From CAYPAV01 sp964408805 (GTDB taxonomy: Bacteria > Pseudomonadota > Alphaproteobacteria > UBA8366), in the NCBI GenBank assembly GCA_964408805.1, contig CAYPAV010000040.1, positions 1-15,558 on the forward strand: DNA of 15,558 nt, given 5' to 3'. Position numbers and translations under genes: made by a program. Shown here in pieces: positions 1 to 10,800 of the stretch. Under the pieces are notes generated by a model. The model was not told the DNA's origin. It did not search any database and was given only the letters and a program-made list of their open reading frames with translations. The stretch's first letter is position 1; every line of letters begins with the position of its first letter.

Positions 1-54
1 AATCGTGCCGATGTTGCAGTGCGGCTTCGTTCGTTCAAACTTTTCCTTCGCCAT
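1..54 (-). CDS. tuf: Elongation factor Tu, N-terminal fragment (cut by window edge)
   Basis: Only the first 18 codons are in the window, starting at ATG 54-52 and reading MAKEKFERTKPHCNIGTI, the characteristic EF-Tu N-terminus just before the GHVDHGKT P-loop, which would lie outside. EF-Tu is the GTPase that delivers aminoacyl-tRNA to the ribosome. The KPHCNIG form (Cys where E. coli has Val) is familiar from alphaproteobacteria. A good Shine-Dalgarno (AGGAG, 63-67) lies 8 nt upstream of the ATG, and the gene starts 26 nt after the fusA stop, so it is the last gene of the str operon (the tufA position). A second tuf gene enters at the other end of the window. Identification is secure; the rest of the gene cannot be assessed. 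Confidence 0.95.
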   Translation of the reverse strand, partial: MAKEKFERTKPHCNIGTI

Positions 55-80
55 CGTTCCGTCTCCTGCCTATCCGACGA

Positions 81-2156
<2,076 letters not shown>

Positions 2157-2183
2157 GGAATTCTCGAATTCTCTCGGCCCGGC

Positions 2184-2654
2184 CTACCAGCGATAGTGCG
2201 AGAAGGCCCGATTGGCCTCGGCCATCCGGTGCGTATCCTCGCGTTTCTTGACCGCCCCACCCCGATTGTTCGCGGCGTCGAGCAATTCGCCCGACAGCCG
2301 CTCGGTCATCGTGTTTTCCGACCGCGACCGCGCGATCTGAATAATCCATCGGAACGCCAGCGCCTGTCCCCGATCCGCGCGCACGTCGACCGGAACCTGG
2401 TAAGTGGCGCCGCCAACGCGCCGCGAGCGAACCTCGAGTTGCGGCTTCACGTTCTCCAAGGCTTCATGAAACTGACGGACCGCTTCACCGCCGCCCCGCG
2501 TTTCAATCATATCGAGCGCACCGTAAACGATATTTTCGGCGACGGACTTCTTGCCGTCCTTCATGATACTGTTGATAAACTTGCTCAGCACGACGTCGCC
2601 AAATTTGGCATCCGGCAAGGTCTCTCGCTTTTCCGCGCGATGTCGACGTGACAT
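2184..2654 (-). CDS. rpsG: 30S ribosomal protein S7 (uS7)
   Basis: A 156-residue protein matching bacterial S7 along its whole length, starting MSRRHRAEKRE and ending in the AFSHYRW tail. S7 nucleates the 30S head on the 3' domain of 16S rRNA and lines the E-site exit channel. The conserved blocks KFINSIMKDGKK and YQVPVDVR are present. The ATG at 2654 is supported by a strong Shine-Dalgarno, GGGAGG at 2662-2667 with 7-nt spacing, in the 14-nt gap after rpsL. In E. coli S7 is the autogenous repressor of the str operon acting at the rpsL-rpsG junction. Here that junction is only 14 nt, much shorter than the long E. coli spacer, so any S7 control would need another site, such as the long rpsL leader. 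Confidence 0.98.
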   Translation of the reverse strand: MSRRHRAEKRETLPDAKFGDVVLSKFINSIMKDGKKSVAENIVYGALDMIETRGGGEAVRQFHEALENVKPQLEVRSRRVGGATYQVPVDVRADRGQALAFRWIIQIARSRSENTMTERLSGELLDAANNRGGAVKKREDTHRMAEANRAFSHYRW

Positions 2655-2668
2655 TCCGTAACCTCCCG

Positions 2669-3040
2669 CTATCTCGGCCGCTTCGCGCCGTATTTCGAGC
2701 GGCGCTGGCGGCGGTCGTCGACACCTTGGGTGTCGAGCGTGCCGCGGATGATGTGATAACGGACACCGGGGAGATCCTTGACGCGGCCGCCGCGGATCAG
2801 CACCACCGAATGTTCCTGCAGATTGTGACCTTCGCCGGGGATGTAGCTCGTCACCTCGAACCCGTTCGTCAGGCGAACGCGGGCGACCTTACGCAAGGCC
2901 GAGTTCGGCTTCTTCGGCGTGGTCGTATAGACGCGGGTGCAAACGCCGCGTTTTTGCGGGCACCCCTCAAGCGCCGGCACCTTATTGCGCGTCGGCTTGT
3001 CGTGGCGCCCCTTGCGAATCAACTGATTGATCGTCGGCAT
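2669..3040 (-). CDS. rpsL: 30S ribosomal protein S12 (uS12)
   Basis: A 123-residue S12, part of the decoding centre of the 30S subunit. I chose the ATG at 3040 (MPTINQLIRKGR) over an upstream in-frame TTG at 3070 because of homology and because a Shine-Dalgarno (AAGGGG, 3048-3053) sits 7 nt before it. The family core is intact: TTTPKKPNSALRKV around residues 39-52 and GGRVKDLPGVRYH from residue 84. Lys43 and Lys88, where streptomycin-resistance substitutions occur, are wild type, so no ribosomal streptomycin resistance is predicted from S12. Asp89, which RimO methylthiolates in E. coli, is also present. It is the first gene of the str operon, downstream of a strong promoter and a 233-nt leader. 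Confidence 0.98.
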   Translation of the reverse strand: MPTINQLIRKGRHDKPTRNKVPALEGCPQKRGVCTRVYTTTPKKPNSALRKVARVRLTNGFEVTSYIPGEGHNLQEHSVVLIRGGRVKDLPGVRYHIIRGTLDTQGVDDRRQRRSKYGAKRPR

Positions 3041-3225
3041 CAATCGGCCCCTTGGCTTCAGTCTCAACAATGTCGGCGCGGCCCCGTTCAGGCCTCGCCG
3101 TGGCGAAAACCGCCAAAGCGCGGCAAACGGCCACTGCCCGGACGGTTCGAAATTCGATTTTCAGGCCGCAAACCCGGCCGTCGATTTTACTCCAGATTTC
3201 GTGGGACCGCGTCTAGGCTCGCCCC

Positions 3226-3242
3226 GGTTCGCAACGCGAACC
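3226..3242 (-). other. Perfect hairpin in the rpsL 5' leader
   Basis: GGTTCGC and GCGAACC form a perfect 7-bp stem with a 3-nt GTT loop, starting about 31 nt downstream of the predicted transcription start. No T-run follows, so it is not an obvious terminator. The rest of the leader (3041-3225) contains weaker pairings, for example TGGCG with CGCCA, but no open reading frame that I can support. The structure could stabilise the 5' end of the mRNA or form part of an autoregulatory fold; its function is not shown by the sequence. Confidence 0.5.
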
Positions 3243-3279
3243 AGCGCCTACAGCCAGTCACCCCCGCGAAAGTGGGCGC

Positions 3280-3308
3280 ATACTAGTGACGGCCCTATTT
3301 ACCGTCAA
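3280..3308 (-). promoter_or_regulatory. Sigma70-type promoter of the str operon (rpsL-rpsG-fusA-tuf)
   Basis: On the minus strand a -35 TTGACG (3303-3308) is separated by exactly 17 bp from a -10 TAGTAT (3280-3285). Bases -6 to -1 read GCGCCC, giving a predicted start at an A near 3273 and a 233-nt leader to the rpsL ATG. T-tracts upstream of the -35 (3311-3314 and 3323-3328) resemble an UP element. A GC-rich discriminator is the known hallmark of promoters repressed by ppGpp in the stringent response, which fits a ribosomal protein operon. The promoter lies just past the rpoC terminator-like hairpin, so the str genes are probably a separate transcription unit despite being contiguous with rpoBC. 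Confidence 0.8.
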
Positions 3309-3354
3309 GCAAAACATCGCATAAAAAACATAGGGATTCCGAAGCGTTAATAAG

Positions 3355-3404
3355 AAATCCGCCGCCCGCGATTATCGTAATTTTATTTCGCGAACGGCGG
3401 ATTT
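3355..3404 (-). terminator. Intrinsic-terminator-like hairpin after rpoC
   Basis: A perfect 10-bp inverted repeat (3355-3364 with 3395-3404, CGGCGGATTT and its complement) is extended inward, past a CC/AA internal loop, by a 5-bp CGCGA/TCGCG stem. The loop is 16 nt. On the minus strand the GC stem runs into TTTCTTATTAA, a moderately U-rich tail. It begins 17 nt after the rpoC stop, the expected place for the end of the rplKAJL-rpoBC transcript. The long loop and interrupted U tract suggest partial rather than complete termination. Confidence 0.7.
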
Positions 3405-3421
3405 TAGGTAGCAAAATTGTT

Positions 3422-6400
3422 CTAGGCGACTTCCGGCTGAACCGCCTCGCCATCACCGGATTCGGCGGGGGCCTCGAGAGCCGCTTCCTCGGCACTTGCC
3501 TCGGCTTCCGCCGCCTGCCGCGCCGTGATTTCACGATCACGATCCTGTGCGATCGTACGGACGCTGTTCATATGGCTCCCCGTACCGGCCGGGATCAAAC
3601 GTCCGACGATGACATTTTCCTTCAACCCATCGAGCGTATCGACCTTGCCGTTTACGGCGGCTTCGGTCAGGACGCGCGTGGTTTCCTGGAAAGACGCGGC
3701 CGAGATGAAGGACTTCGTCTGCAACGAGGCCTTGGTAATGCCCTGCAGGACCGGCGTACTCGTGGCCTCTTTGCCGCCGTCCTTCTTGGTCTGTTCGTTG
3801 ATTTCGTCAAACTCCTCGCGGTCGACTTGTTCGCCCGCAAGCATGATCGTGTCGCCGGGATCGCTGATCTCGACCTTCTGCAACATCTGGCGAACCACCA
3901 CCTCGATGTGCTTGTCGTTGATCTTCACGCCCTGCAGACGGTAGACGTCCTGGATCTCCTTCACCAGATAGCGCGCCAACGCCTCGACGCCCATCACCTC
4001 CAGAATGTCGTGCGGGACCGGGTTGCCGTCCATCAGGAGATCGCCCTTGCGGACGAAATCACCTTCCTGGACGGTAATATGCTTGCCCTTGGGCACGAGA
4101 TATTCCTTCGGATCGCGATCCTCCTCGTCAGGAACGACGACGATACGGCGCTTGGTCTTGTAGTCCTTGCCGAATTCGACGCGGCCTTCGATCTCGCTGA
4201 TGATCGCGTATTCCTTCGGACGCCGTGCCTCGAAAAGCTCGGCGACACGCGGCAGACCGCCGGTGATGTCCCGATTCTTCGAACTTTCCCGCGGGATTCG
4301 GGCGATCACGTCACCGGCCTTGACGGCCTCGCCGTTTTCGACCGAAAGAATGGCATCGACCGACATGAAGTAACGCGCTTCGGACCCGTTCGGCAGCTGA
4401 ACCACCTTGTTCTTCTTGTCTCGTAAGGTAATGCGAGGCCGCAAATCGGTCCCCTTCGGCTGCTGCTTCCAGTCAATCACCACCTTGGACGACAGGCCCG
4501 TCCCCTCATCCATGACTTCGCGAACGGAAACCCCGTCGACCAAGTCAACGTAGTTGGCGGTGCCGTCCTTTTCGGTGACGATCGGAATGGTATAGGGGTC
4601 CCATTCCGCCAATTTATCGCCTTTACTCACCGAGGACGCTTCATCGGTGTAGAGCCGCGCACCGTAGGGCACCCGGTGACGCGCCCGTTCGCGATCCTGT
4701 TCGTCGAACAGAACCAATTCGCAGTTGCGGCCCATGACCACGGGCCGGCCCTCCGAATCCATGACGACGTTGCGGTTCTCGATCTTGACCGACCCGTCGA
4801 TCGACGATTCAACCGCCGATTGCTCGGCGCCCCGCTGGGCGGCGCCGCCAATGTGGAAGGTCCGCATGGTGAGCTGGGTGCCCGGCTCACCGATCGACTG
4901 CGCCGCGATGACGCCAACCGCCTCGCCCGAATTGACCGACGTGCCGCGGGCCAGATCGCGTCCGTAACAGGTGGCGCAGACGCCACGCTTGCTCTCGCAG
5001 GTCAGCGGTGAACGAATTCGCACCTGGTCCAAACCGGCCCGCTCGATGGCATCGGCCTCGGGCTCCTGGATCATCTCGTTCCGCTTGATGATGACGTCGC
5101 CCGACAGGGGATCGAGAATATCATCCGCCGCAAACCGGCCGATGATACGATCCGACAGGCTCTCGATGATCTCGCCGCCCTCGATCACCGTCTCCATGGT
5201 GAGACCGGCGTCGGTGCCGCAGTTGTCCGCGATGATGATGCAATCCTGCGCCACATCGACCAGACGGCGGGTCAGATAGCCCGAATTCGCCGTCTTGAGA
5301 GCGGTATCGGCAAGACCCTTGCGGGCACCATGGGTGGAGTTGAAGTATTCGAGAACACTCAGCCCCTCTTTGAAGTTGGAGATGATCGGCGTCTCGATAA
5401 TCTCCCCCGACGGCTTCGCCATCAGGCCGCGCATGCCGGCGAGCTGCTTGATCTGGGCGGCCGAACCCCTGGCACCCGAATGTGCCATCATATAAACGGC
5501 GTTCACCTCGCCGCCGTTGCCCGACGACATGACACGCATCATCTCGTCGGCGACTTCGTCGGTGCAGGCCGACCAGACATCGACGACCTTGTTGTATTTT
5601 TCGACCTTGGTGATCAAACCGTCGAGATATTGCTGCTCGTACTGCTTCACCATGTCTTGGGTATCGGTGATCAGCTTTTCCTTCGTATTGGGGATCACGA
5701 GATCGTCCTTGCCGAAGGACAGTCCGGCCTTGGCAGCGTGCTGAAAGCCCATGGCCATCAGACGATCGGCGAAGATGCAGGTCTCCTTCTGGCCGCAATG
5801 GCGATAGACATCGTCGATCACCTGGCTGATCTCACGCTTGGTGAGCAACCGGTTTATCAGATCGAACGGGACGTTCGGGCTGCGCGGCAATATCTCGGCG
5901 AGATACATCCGGCCAGGCGTCGTCATGACGACCTCGGACACCGATTCTCCAGCCTCGTCCACGGTCTCGTAGCGCGCCTTGATCTGGGTGTTGAGCGAGA
6001 CCTTGCCGCTCGCCACCGCATGCTCGATTTCGCCAATTGTCGAGAAACGCGGCACCCGATAGGCCTTCAGCGCGCCGCTCTTGAGCGCCTTCAACATCTT
6101 GGTCGGGCTTTCGACCGGCACTTCGGCGGCCAGGTTCTTCGGATTGCGGAGAACAATATCCTGACTCTCCAAGGCGGCCTCGAGAACGTCCTTCTTATCG
6201 ATCTCGATTTCATCGCCGACCCGGTCCAGGCGCTCGTGCGAGAGGTAATAGAGTCCGAGCACGATATCCTGCGAGGGCACGATGATCGGCTTCCCGTTGG
6301 CGGGCGAGAGAATGTTGTTGGTCGACATCATCAACACCCGCGCCTCGAGCTGGGCCTCGAGCGAGAGCGGCACGTGAACGGCCATCTGATCGCCGTCGAA

Positions 6401-7783
6401 ATCCGCGTTGAAAGCGGCGCAGACCAGCGGATGTAGCTGAATCGCCTTGCCTTCGACCAGTACCGGCTCGAAGGCCTGGATGCCGAGCCGGTGCAGCGTC
6501 GGCGCCCGGTTCAACAGCACCGGATGCTCGCGGATCACCTCCTCGAGGATATCCCAAACCTCCGGGCGTTCCTTTTCGACCATGCGCTTGGCGGCCTTGA
6601 TGGTCGTCGCCATGCCGTAAAGTTCGAGTTTCGAATAGATGAACGGCTTGAACAGTTCCAGGGCCATCTTCTTCGGCAGGCCGCACTGATGAAGCATCAA
6701 TTCGGGCCCGACCACGATGACCGAACGGCCCGAGTAATCGACCCGTTTGCCGAGCAGATTCTGACGAAAACGCCCCTGTTTGCCCTTCAGCATGTCGCTG
6801 AGCGATTTCAGCGGGCGCTTGTTGCCGCCCGTGATAACCCGACCGCGGCGGCCGTTATCGAACAGCGCATCCACCGCTTCCTGAAGCATGCGCTTTTCGT
6901 TGCGAACGATGATATCGGGCGCGCGCAATTCGATCAGGCGCTTCAAGCGGTTGTTGCGATTGATCACCCGGCGATAGAGATCATTGAGATCGGAGGTTGC
7001 GAAACGACCGCCATCAAGCGGCACCAGCGGGCGCAGTTCCGGCGGGATCACCGGGATCGCCTGCAGGATCATCCACTCGGGCCGCGTACCGGAATGGATG
7101 AAGGCTTCGACCAGTTTCAGCCGTTTTACGAACTTCTTGCGCTTAGCCTCGGAATTGGTTTCCTTGAGATCCACGCGAATCTTATCTCGCTCCTTCTCGA
7201 GATCAATCGCTTCCAGCATGTCTTTCAGCGCCTCGGCGCCGATCTTCGCGGTGAAGGATTCCTCGCCATATTCGTCGATGGCGTTGTAATACTCGTCGTC
7301 CGACAGAAGCTGATGCATCTGCAGCGGCGACAATCCGGGCTCGATGACCACATAGTTCTCGAAATAGAGAACCCGTTCGAGCTCCTTCAACGTCATATCG
7401 ATCAGCAGGCCGATCCGGCTCGGCAGCGATTTCAGAAACCAGATATGCGCAACCGGCGAGGCCAGGTCGATATGCCCCATGCGCTCGCGCCGTACTTTCG
7501 AGAGGGTAACCTCGACGCCGCACTTCTCGCAGATGATGCCGCGATACTTCATGCGCTTGTACTTACCGCAGAGGCACTCGTAATCCTTGATCGGGCCGAA
7601 AATTCGGGCGCAGAAAAGACCGTCCCGCTCCGGCTTGAAGGTCCGATAGTTGATGGTCTCGGGCTTCTTGATCTCACCAAACGACCAAGACAGGATCCGA
7701 TCCGGACTCGCGATCGATATCCGGATGTCGTCGAAACTTTGAAGACCGGTCGGCTGACCGAAGAAGTTCATCAACTCATTCAT
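3422..7783 (-). CDS. rpoC: DNA-directed RNA polymerase subunit beta'
   Basis: A 1453-residue beta' subunit, which with beta forms the catalytic cleft of RNA polymerase. The catalytic aspartates are Asp461, Asp463 and Asp465 in NADFDGDQMAVH. The N-terminal zinc site is Cys70, Cys72, Cys85, Cys88. The second zinc site is Cys855, Cys929, Cys936, Cys939. The trigger-loop segment MRTFHIGG starts at Met973, with its catalytic His977, and is followed by the long insertion typical of Proteobacteria. The protein ends in an Ala/Glu-rich low-complexity tail of about 30 residues. The ATG at 7783 has a Shine-Dalgarno (GGGAG, 7791-7795) at 7-nt spacing. rpoB ends 67 nt upstream, so the two genes are very likely cotranscribed. 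A terminator-like hairpin follows. No frameshift or missing key residue was found. Confidence 0.99.
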   Translation of the reverse strand: MNELMNFFGQPTGLQSFDDIRISIASPDRILSWSFGEIKKPETINYRTFKPERDGLFCARIFGPIKDYECLCGKYKRMKYRGIICEKCGVEVTLSKVRRERMGHIDLASPVAHIWFLKSLPSRIGLLIDMTLKELERVLYFENYVVIEPGLSPLQMHQLLSDDEYYNAIDEYGEESFTAKIGAEALKDMLEAIDLEKERDKIRVDLKETNSEAKRKKFVKRLKLVEAFIHSGTRPEWMILQAIPVIPPELRPLVPLDGGRFATSDLNDLYRRVINRNNRLKRLIELRAPDIIVRNEKRMLQEAVDALFDNGRRGRVITGGNKRPLKSLSDMLKGKQGRFRQNLLGKRVDYSGRSVIVVGPELMLHQCGLPKKMALELFKPFIYSKLELYGMATTIKAAKRMVEKERPEVWDILEEVIREHPVLLNRAPTLHRLGIQAFEPVLVEGKAIQLHPLVCAAFNADFDGDQMAVHVPLSLEAQLEARVLMMSTNNILSPANGKPIIVPSQDIVLGLYYLSHERLDRVGDEIEIDKKDVLEAALESQDIVLRNPKNLAAEVPVESPTKMLKALKSGALKAYRVPRFSTIGEIEHAVASGKVSLNTQIKARYETVDEAGESVSEVVMTTPGRMYLAEILPRSPNVPFDLINRLLTKREISQVIDDVYRHCGQKETCIFADRLMAMGFQHAAKAGLSFGKDDLVIPNTKEKLITDTQDMVKQYEQQYLDGLITKVEKYNKVVDVWSACTDEVADEMMRVMSSGNGGEVNAVYMMAHSGARGSAAQIKQLAGMRGLMAKPSGEIIETPIISNFKEGLSVLEYFNSTHGARKGLADTALKTANSGYLTRRLVDVAQDCIIIADNCGTDAGLTMETVIEGGEIIESLSDRIIGRFAADDILDPLSGDVIIKRNEMIQEPEADAIERAGLDQVRIRSPLTCESKRGVCATCYGRDLARGTSVNSGEAVGVIAAQSIGEPGTQLTMRTFHIGGAAQRGAEQSAVESSIDGSVKIENRNVVMDSEGRPVVMGRNCELVLFDEQDRERARHRVPYGARLYTDEASSVSKGDKLAEWDPYTIPIVTEKDGTANYVDLVDGVSVREVMDEGTGLSSKVVIDWKQQPKGTDLRPRITLRDKKNKVVQLPNGSEARYFMSVDAILSVENGEAVKAGDVIARIPRESSKNRDITGGLPRVAELFEARRPKEYAIISEIEGRVEFGKDYKTKRRIVVVPDEEDRDPKEYLVPKGKHITVQEGDFVRKGDLLMDGNPVPHDILEVMGVEALARYLVKEIQDVYRLQGVKINDKHIEVVVRQMLQKVEISDPGDTIMLAGEQVDREEFDEINEQTKKDGGKEATSTPVLQGITKASLQTKSFISAASFQETTRVLTEAAVNGKVDTLDGLKENVIVGRLIPAGTGSHMNSVRTIAQDRDREITARQAAEAEASAEEAALEAPAESGDGEAVQPEVA

Positions 7784-7850
7784 CGAGAGTCTCCCGATTT
7801 GGGGTATGTCGCCGCATGATCATTGTCGGACCTTCGCCCGGATTTTCCGT

Positions 7851-10800
7851 TCACGCCCGATCCGTCAATTCGACATTCAAGCCGAGAGAGCGAAGCTCCT
7901 TGACCAGAACGTTGAAGGATTCGGGAATGCCCGCCTCGAAGTTGTCGTCGCCCCGGACGATCGCCTCATAGACCTTGGTTCGGCCCGAGACGTCATCCGA
8001 CTTGACGGTCAGCATTTCCTGAAGGGTATAGGCAGCGCCGTAGGCTTCGAGCGCCCATACCTCCATTTCGCCAAACCGCTGACCGCCGAACTGCGCCTTG
8101 CCGCCGAGGGGCTGCTGGGTGACCAGACTGTATGGGCCAATCGAGCGGGCATGAATCTTGTCGTCGACCAGATGGTGCAATTTCATCATATAGATGTTGC
8201 CGACCGTAACCGGACGATCGAACCTTTCGCCCGTCCGGCCGTCGATCAGGTAAACTTGGCCGCTTTCGCCCAAGCCGGATTGCGCCAGCATGTCGACGAT
8301 GTCGGATTCGTGCGCCCCGTCGAACACCGGCGTCGCGATCGGCAGACCGCCCCGCAGATTGCTCGCGAGTTCGATGACGTCATCGTCGCTCAACGGCTCG
8401 ATGTCTTCCTTATAAACATCCTTGCCGTACGCTTTCTCCAGCGCTTGGCGCAATTCCTTGGTCGCCTCGCCGCGGGCCACATCCAGCAACTCGCCGATCT
8501 GTTGTCCCATGCCGGCGCAGGCCCAGCCGAGATGCGTTTCCAAAATCTGCCCGACATTCATCCGGCTCGGAACACCCAGGGGATTGAGGACGATATCGAC
8601 CGGTTTGCCGTCCTCGAGATAGGGCATGTCCTCGGACGGGACGATCTTGGAGATGACACCCTTGTTGCCGTGCCGTCCCGCCATCTTGTCGCCCGGCTGA
8701 AGCTTCCGCTTGGTGGCGACGAAGACCTTGGCCATCTTCATCACGCCCGGGGGCAATTCGTCGCCGCGCTGCAGCTTTTCGACCTTGTCGTCGAAGCGCC
8801 GCTGCAAGGCATCGATCGATTCGTCATACTGCCGTTTCAGGGCCTCGAGTTCGTCATTCACGGAGTCGTTCTTGACCACGATCTGACGCCACTGACCCGG
8901 CGTGAACTCGCCAAGAAGGTTCTCCGTAACGCGTTTGTTGGCCGCCATGCCCTTGGGCCCACTGGCGACCGTTTGGTTGATCAAACGCGCCTGCAGGCGT
9001 TCGTTGTAGGAACCTTCGAGGATCGCCTTCTCATCGTCGCGATCCTTGGCCAGGCGTTCGATATCGGCGCGTTCGATCGCCAGAGCGCGCTCGTCCTTGT
9101 CGACACCGCGACGCGAGAACACCCGCACCTCAACGACCGTCCCCTCGACACCCGGCGGCACCTTTAACGATGTATCGCGGACATCCGAGGCCTTCTCGCC
9201 AAAGATCGCGCGCAACAGCTTCTCTTCCGGCGTCATCGGCGATTCGCCCTTCGGAGTGACCTTGCCGACGAGAATATCGCCCGCCGCCACCTCGGCGCCG
9301 ATATAGACGATGCCGGCCTCGTCGAGATCTTTCAGCGCTTCCTCGCCGACATTGGGAATATCGCGCGTGATTTCCTCCTGGCCGAGCTTGGTATCGCGGG
9401 CCATCACCTCGAATTCCTCGATGTGGATCGAGGTGAAGACATCCTCGCGGACGATCCGTTCGGACATCAGGATCGAGTCCTCAAAGTTGTACCCATTCCA
9501 CGGCATGAAGGCGACCAGCACGTTGCGCCCGAGCGCCAGCTCGCCGAATTCGGTCGACGGACCATCGGCGATGATATCGCCTTCGCGAAGCAGGTCGCCC
9601 ACCTTCACCAGCGGACGCTGGTTAATGCAGGTATTCTGGTTCGAGCGCTGGAACTTCAAGAGATTGTAGATATCGACGCCGGACACCTCGGCCGCCGTCT
9701 CCTCGGTGGCGCGAATGACGATGCGGGTCGCGTCGACCTGATCGACCACGCCGGCCCGGCGGGCCACGATCGAGGCCCCTGAATCCCGCGCGACGCGTTC
9801 CTCCATGCCGGTGCCGACCAGCGGGGCCTCAGCCCGGATCAGGGGAACCGCCTGGCGCTGCATGTTCGATCCCATGAGCGCTCGGTTGGCGTCATCGTTT
9901 TCGAGGAACGGGATCAAGGCCGCCGCGACCGAAACGATTTGCTTCGGCGAGACGTCCATGAGGTCGATATCCTCGGGCCGGGAGACCTCGTACTCGCCGC
10001 CTGCCCGCACGGGGATCAGATCCTCCACGAATTTTCCGCGACGATCGGTCTCCGCGTTCGCCTGGGCGATGCGATACTTACCCTCGTCCATCGCCGACAT
10101 GTAAATGATCTCGTCGGTAACGCGGCCCTTCTCGATCTTCCGATAGGGCGTCTCGATGAAGCCGTATTTATTGACCCGGGAGAACGTCGCGAGACTGTTG
10201 ATCAGGCCAATATTCGGACCTTCCGGCGTCTCGATCGGACATATCCGGCCGTAATGGGTCGGGTGCACGTCGCGGACTTCGAAACCCGCGCGCTCGCGCG
10301 TCAAGCCACCCGGTCCGAGCGCCGAAAGGCGCCGCTTGTGGGTGATCTCGCTCAACGGATTGGTCTGATCCATGAACTGCGAAAGTTGCGAAGAACCGAA
10401 GAACTCGCGCACGGCCGCGGCCGCCGGTTTCGCGTTGATCAGGTCGTGCGGCATGACAGTGTCGATATCGACGGTGCTCATCCGTTCGCGGATCGCACGC
10501 TCCATGCGCAAAAGACCGATCCGGTATTGGTTTTCCAACAACTCGCCGACCGATCGCACGCGCCGGTTACCGAGGTGATCGATATCATCGATCTCGCCGC
10601 GACCGTCCTTCAGATCGACCAAAATGCGAACGATCTGCAGGATGTCCTCCTTGCGAAGTGTCCGAACCTGATCCTCGGTCTCGAGACTTAGGCGCGAGTT
10701 CATTTTCACGCGGCCAACAGCCGAGAGGTCATAGCGTTCCGAATCGAAGAACAAGCTGTTGAACATCGCCTCGGCCGTTTCCAGCGTCGGCGGTTCGCCG

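Noticed and set aside
2669..3070. Longer rpsL frame starting at a TTG at 3070
   Set aside because: The extra 10 residues are not part of S12, and the Shine-Dalgarno at 3048-3053 points to the ATG at 3040.
3295..3540. 81-codon minus-strand frame, rich in Arg and Lys, across the rpoC 3' end
   Set aside because: It overlaps rpoC out of frame, runs through the terminator hairpin and the -35 region, and has no homology that I recognise.
5330..9167. Several 360-455-codon plus-strand frames opposite rpoC and rpoB
   Set aside because: Same antisense-shadow effect as opposite fusA; no family motifs, and no ribosome-binding site or promoter context that I could support.
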